Positions 1 to 4,703 of a stretch of DNA of 5,297 nucleotides are shown here, piece after piece (position 1 is the first letter of the stretch; each line of letters starts with the position of its first letter). Under the pieces are notes generated by a model. That model saw only the letters and a program-made list of their open reading frames with translations. It ran no database searches and was not told where the DNA came from. This stretch comes from Eubacteriales Family XIII. Incertae Sedis bacterium (GTDB taxonomy: Bacteria > Bacillota > Clostridia > Peptostreptococcales > Anaerovoracaceae): positions 1-5,297 of the forward strand of contig JAIRTJ010000174.1 in the NCBI GenBank assembly GCA_031254995.1, in the 5' to 3' direction. A program made the position numbers and the translations under genes.

Positions 1-397
1 CTATGCCGATTTCGCAAAGGGAAATCCAGAAGGACGGATCCGGAATGTTGTGGATCAGATAGTAGTCTATGTAATTCGTTTGCAGGCGTTCGAGTTGCGC
101 CCGAAATACCCTGTCGAAATCCTCATAGCTCTTGCAACGTCCGAACGGCAACTTCGTCGCGAGAAATATCTTGTCCCGCGCGTCGTTATTGCGCAGTATT
201 TCGCCGAGGGTGACCTCGCTGTTCGCGTAGATGTAGGCGGTATCGAAATAATTGACTCCGTTTTCGATCGCGGAAAGGATCAATTTCTCCGTCTTTTCCC
301 GATCGATCTGCCCTGTGAGTCCGCGCGGAAAGCGCATACATCCGAAACCGAGCACGGATAGTTTGTTGCCCGATTTGGGGTCGATTCGATATTGCAT
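1..397 (-). CDS. Aldo/keto reductase, N-terminal 132 residues (runs off the left edge)
   Basis: This is an NAD(P)H-dependent aldo/keto reductase of the cytoplasmic TIM-barrel family. The reading frame is open from ATG at 397 to the window edge with no stop, so the gene is cut by the window, not broken. The start MQYRIDPKSGNKLSVLGFGC matches the beta-hairpin and first barrel strand of the family. All four catalytic residues are visible: Asp52 and Tyr57 in FDTAYIYANSE, Lys82 in LATKLP and His116 in YYLIHNI. The start is supported by GGGAGG seven bases upstream. The N-terminal style resembles the longer subgroup whose C-terminus carries a 4Fe-4S ferredoxin-like domain, but that part lies outside the window, so this is inference. 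The substrate cannot be told. The gene is transcribed divergently from the scaffold-like gene and has its own promoter at 513-541. Confidence 0.9.
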   Translation of the reverse strand, partial: MQYRIDPKSGNKLSVLGFGCMRFPRGLTGQIDREKTEKLILSAIENGVNYFDTAYIYANSEVTLGEILRNNDARDKIFLATKLPFGRCKSYEDFDRVFRAQLERLQTNYIDYYLIHNIPDPSFWISLCEIGI

Positions 398-404
398 GAC
401 GTTT

Positions 405-410
405 CCTCCC
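405..410 (-). promoter_or_regulatory. Ribosome binding site of the aldo/keto reductase gene
   Basis: Read on the minus strand this is GGGAGG, followed by seven bases and then ATG at 397-395. The spacing is ideal and it fixes the start of the aldo/keto reductase. Confidence 0.8.
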
Positions 411-426
411 GTTGATCGCGCGACAT

Positions 427-467
427 CTTCGCGCCGCGATTCGACGATCGACATTCCCGCCGCGAAG
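427..467 (-). other. Inverted repeat in the aldo/keto reductase 5' leader
   Basis: CTTCGCG at 427-433 is exactly complementary to CGCGAAG at 461-467, giving a 7-bp stem around a 27-nt loop. The loop contains a smaller inverted repeat, TCGA (441-444) with TCGA (448-451). It lies between the predicted transcription start (about 506) and the start codon (397), so it would form in the mRNA leader. There is no T tract, so it is not a terminator. In GC-rich sequence such a stem may be chance. Confidence 0.3.
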
Positions 468-512
468 CCTTGGACGAGGAATGACGACGCGACCGATTTT
501 TCGAACAATGCT

Positions 513-541
513 ATTATAACAAAGGGTTTCGTCGCTTTCAA
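513..541 (-). promoter_or_regulatory. Sigma-A type promoter for the aldo/keto reductase gene
   Basis: On the minus strand the -35 box is TTGAAA (541-536), the spacer is exactly 17 bp, and the -10 box is a consensus TATAAT (518-513). Transcription should start near 506, giving a leader of about 110 nt. The match is one mismatch from consensus in an otherwise GC-rich stretch, which makes chance unlikely. Confidence 0.8.
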
Positions 542-573
542 CACGCAGGGGAAAAAGCGATTCCGGCCGTTCG

Positions 574-600
574 TTCGGCGTTCGGTGTTCGGGCCTTCGG
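574..600 (+). repeat. Four TTCGG direct repeats between the divergent promoters
   Basis: TTCGG occurs at 574, 581, 588 and 596, with start-to-start spacings of 7, 7 and 8 bp, and a TTCG at 570 sits just before them. The array lies between the two -35 boxes, ending 14 bp before the plus-strand one. It could be a binding site for a regulator or simple low-complexity sequence; the spacing is not a full helical turn. Confidence 0.45.
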
Positions 601-614
601 TCAGCGCGTCGCGT

Positions 615-643
615 TTGACAAATGAACGGCGCAGTCATATAAT
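615..643 (+). promoter_or_regulatory. Perfect consensus sigma-A promoter for the plus-strand cluster
   Basis: TTGACA at 615-620, a 17-bp spacer and TATAAT at 638-643: both hexamers and the spacing are full consensus for the vegetative sigma factor. Transcription should start around 648-651, leaving a leader of about 92 nt before the ATG at 742. I see no other good promoter before queA, so this one probably drives the scaffold-like, GGGtGRT and ruvCAB genes. A promoter this strong usually goes with high expression or with a downstream control step. Confidence 0.88.
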
Positions 644-689
644 GTTCATGGTCACGGGCGTCGTCCCGGAGCGTTGATTTTCGTCGGAC

Positions 690-714
690 ACGACCCTCAC
701 AGGCGTCGTTTTTT
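690..714 (+). terminator. Terminator-like hairpin in the leader (candidate attenuator)
   Basis: ACGACCCT (690-697), loop CAC, then AGG-C-GTCGT (701-709) form an 8-bp stem with one bulged C at 704. The stem runs into six T residues (709-714). This is the form of an intrinsic terminator, yet it sits between the predicted transcription start (about 650) and the first gene (742), with no plus-strand gene before it in the window. It is therefore better read as an attenuator. The segment 656-664 (GGGCGTCGT) nearly repeats the 3' arm and could pair with 690-697 instead, preventing termination. No ligand or known riboswitch class is recognised. Confidence 0.5.
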
Positions 715-727
715 CATGTTTGGATAG

Positions 728-733
728 AGGAGG
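728..733 (+). promoter_or_regulatory. Ribosome binding site of the scaffold-like gene
   Basis: A full-consensus AGGAGG, within a longer purine run, lies eight bases before ATG at 742. It selects this start over the in-frame Met10 codon at 769. Confidence 0.85.
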
Positions 734-741
734 AGCAGCAG

Positions 742-1434
742 ATGATTTATTCCGGTGAAGTGGAACATATGTGTCCCGTCGCGAAGGGCGCGTATCACGG
801 CCCCGCGCCCATACCCGAAGAAGGCAAATGGGTGCAGGTGAAGGAGAACGGCGACATCAGCGGGCTTACCCACGGCGTGGGTTGGTGCGCGCCGCAGCAG
901 GGGGCGTGCAAGCTCACGCTGAACGTCAAGGATGGCATCATCGAGGAAGCGCTCATCGAGACCGTCGGTTGCAGCGGCATGACTCATTCGGCGGCGATGG
1001 CCGCGGAGATTTTGCAGGGAAAGACTCTTCTTGAGGCGCTCAATACCGATTTGGTCTGCGATGCCATCAACACCGCGATGCGCGAACTCTTTCTGCAGAT
1101 CGTCTACGGGCGGTCTCAGACGGCATTTTCCGAGGGCGGTCTGCCCATCGGCGCGGGATTGGAGGACTTGGGCAAGGGACTGCGAAGTCAAGTCGGAACG
1201 ATGTACGGAACGAAAGCGAAGGGCGTTCGCTTCCTCGAAATGGCTGAGGGCTATGTGACGAGGCTCGCGTTGGACAAAGACGATCTCGTGATCGGATACG
1301 AGTTCGTCCATCTCGGCAAAGTCATGGCGGCAGTCAAGAAGGGAACCGACGCGAACGAGGCGATCAAGGCCGCGACCGGCTCTTACGGCAGATTTGCGGA
1401 AGCGGTGAAATACATCGATCCGCGCGAGGAATAG
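742..1434 (+). CDS. NifU/IscU-like iron-sulfur scaffold family protein, partner of GGGtGRT protein
   Basis: A 230-residue, probably cytoplasmic protein with no signal peptide or membrane segment. Residues 57-100 (KLTLNVKDGIIEEALIETVG, then CSGM, SAAMAAEIL and GKTLLEAL) closely resemble the core of NifU/IscU scaffolds, where the motif is GCG followed by a Ser-rich helix and GKS/T-x-x-EA. Five cysteines are present: C11, C49, C56, C77 and C106. C77 matches the second scaffold cysteine; the first ligand position is not exactly kept (see findings). The C-terminal half (residues about 110-230, including FSEGGLPIGAGLEDLGKG) is specific to this family, so the protein is about 100 residues longer than IscU. 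Proteins like this are usually annotated as Fe-S cluster assembly scaffold, but the biochemical role is not established to my knowledge. The next gene follows after 12 bp and encodes its usual partner. Confidence 0.85.
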   Translation: MIYSGEVEHMCPVAKGAYHGPAPIPEEGKWVQVKENGDISGLTHGVGWCAPQQGACKLTLNVKDGIIEEALIETVGCSGMTHSAAMAAEILQGKTLLEALNTDLVCDAINTAMRELFLQIVYGRSQTAFSEGGLPIGAGLEDLGKGLRSQVGTMYGTKAKGVRFLEMAEGYVTRLALDKDDLVIGYEFVHLGKVMAAVKKGTDANEAIKAATGSYGRFAEAVKYIDPREE

Positions 1435-1438
1435 GAGG
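1433..1438 (+). promoter_or_regulatory. Ribosome binding site that decides the GGGtGRT start
   Basis: AGGAGG overlaps the stop codon of the preceding gene (TAG 1432-1434). It is only two bases from the ATG at 1441 but eight from the in-frame ATG at 1447, the normal distance. The second ATG is therefore the likely start. The overlap with the upstream stop suggests translational coupling of the pair. Confidence 0.75.
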
Positions 1439-1446
1439 AGATGAGG

Positions 1447-2451
1447 ATGGTTTCTTTTGAAAATTACGAACGGCGCATCGACAAGATCGAGACCGTTTTG
1501 AAGGAATACGGCATCGCCGATTTGGACGCGGCCGAAAAGCTCTGCTCCGACGCGGGTTTTTCGCCGAGGGACATCGTCCGCAACATTCAGTCGATCGCCT
1601 TTGAAAATGCCGGCTGGGCATATACCCTAGGCGCGGCAATCGCATTGAAGAAAGGCGCGACCAAGGCCGTCGATGCGGCGGAAGCCATAGGTATCGGCCT
1701 TCAGGCGTTTTGCATCACCGGTTCCGTCGCGGAGGACAGAAAGGTCGGTCTGGGACACGGCAATCTGGCTGCGAGACTTTTGCACGACGAGACGAAGTGC
1801 TTCGCATTTCTCGCCGGTCATGAGAGCTTCGCCGCGGCGGAAGGCGCCATCGGCATCGTGCAAAACGCGAACAAGAGTCGCAAGACGCCTCTGCGCGTCA
1901 TCCTGAACGGACTCGGGAAGGACGCGGCGCAGATCATTTCGCGAATCAACGGGTTTACCTACGTGCAAACTCGCTTTGATTACGGTTCGGGTCGCATTGA
2001 GGTTGTGCGCGAGATATCCTATTCCGAAGGCGAGCGCAGCAAGGTGCGTTGTTACGGCGCGGACGACGTGCGCGAGGGCGTCGCCGTCATGCATTTGGAA
2101 CAGGCGGACGTTTCGATCACGGGCAATTCCACTAATCCTACGCGTTTCCAACATCCCGTGGCCGGAACCTATAAAAAAGAATGCATCGAGCAGGGCAAGA
2201 AATATTTCTCAGTCGCTTCCGGAGGGGGTACGGGGCGCACCCTTCATCCCGACAATATGGCGGCGGGTCCGGCTTCTTACGGAATGACGGATACGATGGG
2301 GCGCATGCATTCCGATGCTCAGTTTGCCGGGTCCAGTTCCGTGCCGGCGCATGTGGAAATGATGGGCTTCCTCGGTATGGGCAACAATCCCATGGTCGGG
2401 GCATCCGTCGCGGTCGCCGTGGCCGTGGAACAGAGTCAACGACAATCGTAG
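1447..2451 (+). CDS. GGGtGRT family protein, function unknown
   Basis: A 334-residue protein of the GGGtGRT family (Pfam family of that name), recognised by the signature GGGTGRT at residues 259-265 and the highly conserved flanks: HPVAGTYKKECIEQGKKYFS (236-255) before it, and LHPDNMAAGPASYGMTDTMG (266-285) after it. Other conserved-looking blocks are GLGHGN (101-106), CFAFLAGHESFAAAEGAIG (118-136), LNGLGKDAA (153-161) and ITGNSTNPTRFQHP (224-237). Cysteines are C33, C89, C118, C202 and C246. No transmembrane segment or signal peptide is seen; the C-terminal VAVAVAVE is a short strand. The start at 1447 is chosen over 1441 from ribosome binding site spacing and because MVSFENYERR looks like the usual family N-terminus. 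The gene lies 12 bp after the scaffold-like gene and 10 bp before ruvC. No reaction can be assigned; a joint role with the scaffold-like protein in metal or sulfur chemistry is inference from pairing. Confidence 0.9.
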   Translation: MVSFENYERRIDKIETVLKEYGIADLDAAEKLCSDAGFSPRDIVRNIQSIAFENAGWAYTLGAAIALKKGATKAVDAAEAIGIGLQAFCITGSVAEDRKVGLGHGNLAARLLHDETKCFAFLAGHESFAAAEGAIGIVQNANKSRKTPLRVILNGLGKDAAQIISRINGFTYVQTRFDYGSGRIEVVREISYSEGERSKVRCYGADDVREGVAVMHLEQADVSITGNSTNPTRFQHPVAGTYKKECIEQGKKYFSVASGGGTGRTLHPDNMAAGPASYGMTDTMGRMHSDAQFAGSSSVPAHVEMMGFLGMGNNPMVGASVAVAVAVEQSQRQS

Positions 2452-2458
2452 AGGAAGG
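2452..2458 (+). promoter_or_regulatory. Ribosome binding site of ruvC
   Basis: AGGAAGG directly follows the TAG of the GGGtGRT gene and sits three bases before the ATG at 2462 (seven from the first AGG). It occupies nearly all of the 10-bp gap, leaving no room for a promoter or terminator. Confidence 0.65.
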
Positions 2459-2461
2459 ATT

Positions 2462-2965
2462 ATGCGGATACTGGGGATCGATCCGGGTTACGCCATCATG
2501 GGATACGGCATCGTGGATATGAACGCGAATCGATTCGCGCTCGAGGAGTGCGGCGTCGTCGCTACCGAAGCGGGAATGGAAATGCCCGCGAGGCTCAAAC
2601 GCATCTACGCGCAGCTCATGGAGATCATCGCGACGTTTGAGCCGGATGTCGCATCCATTGAGGAATTGTTCTTCAACAGCAACGCAAAGACGGCTATCAA
2701 GGTCGGGGAAGCGCGCGGCGCGGCCATTCTCGCGTGCGCAAATTCCGGTCTGCCAATATACGAGTACACGCCGCTTCAGATCAAGCAGGCGATCGTGGGA
2801 TACGGCAGGGCGGAGAAAGAACAGGTTCAAGCCGTCGTCAAGTCCATCCTCAATCTCAAGGAGACGCCTAGGCCTGACGATGCCGCAGACGCCGTTGCAG
2901 CTGCCATCTGCCACGGCAATTCCTCGGGATTCATCGAGCGAGTGAAGAAGGTTATGAACAAATGA
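2462..2965 (+). CDS. ruvC: Crossover junction endodeoxyribonuclease RuvC
   Basis: RuvC is the dimeric, metal-dependent resolvase that cuts Holliday junctions after RuvAB branch migration. The 167-residue length is typical. It has an RNase H fold with the four acidic metal ligands in place: Asp7 in ILGIDPGY, Glu67 in SIEELFF, and Asp140 and Asp143 in PDDAADAVA. The FFNSNAKTAIKVGEARGA block (residues 70-87) and YTPLQIKQAIVGYGRAEKEQV (102-122) are characteristic of the family. The start has AGGAAGG just upstream. The stop overlaps the ruvA start in an ATGA (2962-2965), the usual sign of translational coupling. Nothing is missing, so the enzyme should be active. Its upstream neighbour is the GGGtGRT gene; in many Clostridia I would expect yebC here. 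Confidence 0.97.
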   Translation: MRILGIDPGYAIMGYGIVDMNANRFALEECGVVATEAGMEMPARLKRIYAQLMEIIATFEPDVASIEELFFNSNAKTAIKVGEARGAAILACANSGLPIYEYTPLQIKQAIVGYGRAEKEQVQAVVKSILNLKETPRPDDAADAVAAAICHGNSSGFIERVKKVMNK

Positions 2966-3552
2966 TCAGTTACATACATGGGAAATTATCCTATAAGCTT
3001 GAAAATTCCATCGTAATCGATACGGGCGGTGTTGGATATGAGATATTCATGCCGGACAATTCGCCGCTCTTTTTCGCACGCGAGGGCGAGGATGTTCGCG
3101 TGTTTACGGTGATGATCGTCAAAGAGGACGACATGAGTCTCTACGGCTTTTCCGATCGCGAATCGGTCAATCTGTTTCGACTTCTCATCTCTGTCAGCGG
3201 CGTCGGAGCAAAGGCCGCGATGGCTATCCTTTCCGTACTGCCCGCGCCGGAGGCGATGAAGGCCATCGCTTTTGGGGATGCGACAATGCTTACGCGCGCG
3301 AACGGCGTTGGGAAGAAATCGGCTGAGCGCATCATCTTGGAATTGAGTGACAAGGTTGGCAACGCAAATGGAGGCGCGCCTATCCCGATCTCGGCGTCGG
3401 GCGCGGGGATCGATCCTCGCGCGGAGGCCATCGAGGCGCTTCTCGGTCTCGGATACAGCAGATCGGAAGCGGGCGCCGCGGTAATGGGTGTCGCGGAAGA
3501 CGGCCTTTCGGTGGAAGAATACGTGAAGTCGGCGTTGAAAGGCATGGCATAG
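2962..3552 (+). CDS. ruvA: Holliday junction branch migration protein RuvA
   Basis: RuvA binds the four-way junction as a tetramer and recruits two RuvB rings. The 196-residue protein shows the three expected domains: an OB-fold (about 1-62, beginning MISYIHGKL), a domain with two helix-hairpin-helix motifs ([14 protein letters not shown] at 77-90 and [14 protein letters not shown] at 112-125), and, after a Gly/Ala/Pro linker (about 134-150), a C-terminal RuvB-binding domain (about 152-194, with [12 protein letters not shown]). The acidic pin that helps separate strands is present as Glu55-Asp56 in [11 protein letters not shown]. The start overlaps the ruvC stop; only a weak AAGAAGG (2945-2951) lies upstream, so translation probably depends on ruvC. 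ruvB begins one base after the stop. Confidence 0.97.
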   Translation: MISYIHGKLSYKLENSIVIDTGGVGYEIFMPDNSPLFFAREGEDVRVFTVMIVKEDDMSLYGFSDRESVNLFRLLISVSGVGAKAAMAILSVLPAPEAMKAIAFGDATMLTRANGVGKKSAERIILELSDKVGNANGGAPIPISASGAGIDPRAEAIEALLGLGYSRSEAGAAVMGVAEDGLSVEEYVKSALKGMA

Positions 3553-3553
3553 G

Positions 3554-4612
3554 ATGGGCGACGATGCGGCGAGGATTGTGAGCGCAAACAATGCGAGCTT
3601 AGAGGAAGCCTCGGGTGACACGACATTGCGCCCCAAACGGTTGACGGAGTACATCGGGCAAAGGAATGTGACCGACAATCTGAAAATATTCATCGAAGCG
3701 GCGCAGCAAAGGGGAGATCCGTTGGATCACGTGCTGTTTTACGGGCCGCCGGGTCTAGGAAAGACGACGTTGGCGGGAATCATCGCGAACGAATTGGACG
3801 TCGATCTGCGCATCACGTCCGGACCCGCCATCGAGCGGGCGGGCGATCTCGCCGCATTGCTGACAAATCTGAACGATAACGACGTCATTTTCATCGACGA
3901 GATACATAGACTTAATCGCTCTGCGGAGGAGATTTTGTATTCGGCTATGGAGGACTTTGAGATCGATATGATCATAGGAAAGGGTCCTTCCGCGAAATCC
4001 TACAGGATCCCGCTCTCGAAATTCACTTTGATCGGCGCGACGACGCGAGCCGGAAGTCTTTCCGCTCCCCTGCGTGATCGATTCGGCATCGTCAGCAAAT
4101 TCGAGATGTACGAACCGCATGAATTGGCTGAGATCATTCGGCGCTCCGCGGCGCTCTTGAATGTGGAGATCGACGAGAATTCCCTCATGGAATTGGCGAG
4201 GCGTTCGCGTGGCACGCCGCGCGTGGCGAACAGATTGCTCAAGCGCGTGCGTGATTTCTGCCAGGTCAAGGGCGAAGGCCGCATCGATATGCGGATTACG
4301 GAGGACACGCTGCGCTCCCTCGGCATAGACCAATCCGGCTTGGAGGGTTTGGATCGGGATATCCTGCGGCTCATCATCGAGCGTTTTGCGGGAGGACCCG
4401 TTGGAATCGATACCATTTCGGCGGCCATCGGAGAGGAACGCGTGACCATAGAGGACGTGTACGAGCCCTATCTGATGCAGGCGGGCTTCCTTCATCGAAC
4501 GCAGAAGGGGCGAGTCGCTTCGCCTGACGCCTATCTTCATCTGGGGCTGACGCCGCCCGCCGGAGATCAACTCTCATTTATCGACGAAGGGCAGGAATGC
4601 GCAGATATTTGA
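3554..4612 (+). CDS. ruvB: Holliday junction branch migration ATPase RuvB
   Basis: RuvB is the hexameric AAA+ motor that pumps DNA through the RuvA-bound junction. The 352-residue protein has Walker A GPPGLGKT (64-71), Walker B VIFIDEIH (111-118), the RuvA-contacting hairpin region (about 135-152, with [12 protein letters not shown]), sensor 1 GATTRAG (161-167), the arginine finger Arg174 in APLRDRFG, and sensor 2 Arg223 in [11 protein letters not shown] winged-helix DNA-binding domain follows (about 260-335, ending [18 protein letters not shown]). The start at 3554 lies one base after the ruvA stop, and RIVSA followed by [12 protein letters not shown] fits the family N-terminus. No strong ribosome binding site is visible (AAAGG ends 11 bases away), so coupling to ruvA is likely. 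The tail after residue 335 is acidic and variable. Confidence 0.97.
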   Translation: MGDDAARIVSANNASLEEASGDTTLRPKRLTEYIGQRNVTDNLKIFIEAAQQRGDPLDHVLFYGPPGLGKTTLAGIIANELDVDLRITSGPAIERAGDLAALLTNLNDNDVIFIDEIHRLNRSAEEILYSAMEDFEIDMIIGKGPSAKSYRIPLSKFTLIGATTRAGSLSAPLRDRFGIVSKFEMYEPHELAEIIRRSAALLNVEIDENSLMELARRSRGTPRVANRLLKRVRDFCQVKGEGRIDMRITEDTLRSLGIDQSGLEGLDRDILRLIIERFAGGPVGIDTISAAIGEERVTIEDVYEPYLMQAGFLHRTQKGRVASPDAYLHLGLTPPAGDQLSFIDEGQECADI

Positions 4613-4646
4613 AGACGAAAACGATAGATGAGGTTGCTTTGTTTCG

Positions 4647-4678
4647 CGCCCGCGCGATCATCGCATTTGTCGCGGGCG
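4647..4678 (+). other. GC-rich hairpin in the ruvB-queA gap
   Basis: CGCCCGCG (4647-4654) is a perfect complement of CGCGGGCG (4671-4678), forming an 8-bp, all-GC stem with a 16-nt loop. Only two T residues follow, so it is not a standard intrinsic terminator. It could stabilise or process the ruvCAB message, reduce read-through, or regulate queA translation, as it ends 25 bases before the queA start. The only larger gap in the plus-strand cluster is here. Confidence 0.45.
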
Positions 4679-4680
4679 TT

Positions 4681-4696
4681 CGCGGAGCCGCGGAGC
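4681..4696 (+). promoter_or_regulatory. Tandem CGCGGAGC repeat carrying the queA ribosome binding site
   Basis: CGCGGAGC is directly repeated at 4681-4688 and 4689-4696. Each copy contains GGAG. The second GGAG (4692-4695) is eight bases from ATG at 4704 and is the likely ribosome binding site; the first would be too far away to use the same start. Confidence 0.55.
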
Positions 4697-4703
4697 AACG
4701 ATC

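Larger units (their letters stand above)
398..741. other. Divergent intergenic region, 344 bp, no gene
   Basis: I see no credible coding sequence here. Open frames on both strands cross the promoters and show no recognisable protein features. The region holds, from left to right, the aldo/keto reductase ribosome binding site and 5' leader with a possible hairpin, a minus-strand promoter, TTCGG repeats, a plus-strand promoter, a terminator-like hairpin, and the ribosome binding site of the scaffold-like gene. The two -35 boxes are 73 bp apart and point away from each other, so one regulator bound between them could affect both units. Confidence 0.8.

Noticed and set aside
186..638. A 150-codon open frame on the minus strand crossing the intergenic region
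   Set aside because: It is Arg-rich without recognisable motifs, overlaps the aldo/keto reductase in another frame and runs through both promoters; it is a by-product of GC-rich sequence.
252..677. A 141-codon open frame on the plus strand leading into the leader
   Set aside because: It lies antisense to the reductase start and crosses both promoters, with no ribosome binding site or family motif.
648..677. A possible nine-codon leader peptide (MVTGVVPER) at the very 5' end of the plus-strand transcript
   Set aside because: The ATG coincides with the predicted transcription start, so there is no ribosome binding site, and the peptide has no run of regulatory codons.
690..714. Reading the leader hairpin as the ordinary terminator of an upstream gene
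   Set aside because: No plus-strand gene lies to its left in the window, and a perfect plus-strand promoter sits between it and anything upstream.
2138..2914. A 258-codon open frame on the minus strand opposite the GGGtGRT gene and ruvC
   Set aside because: Both plus-strand genes are unmistakable, and the antisense product is rich in Arg and Pro with no family resemblance.
3755..4570. A 271-codon open frame on the minus strand opposite ruvB
   Set aside because: It is a shadow of the ruvB codon pattern; ruvB is complete with all AAA+ motifs.
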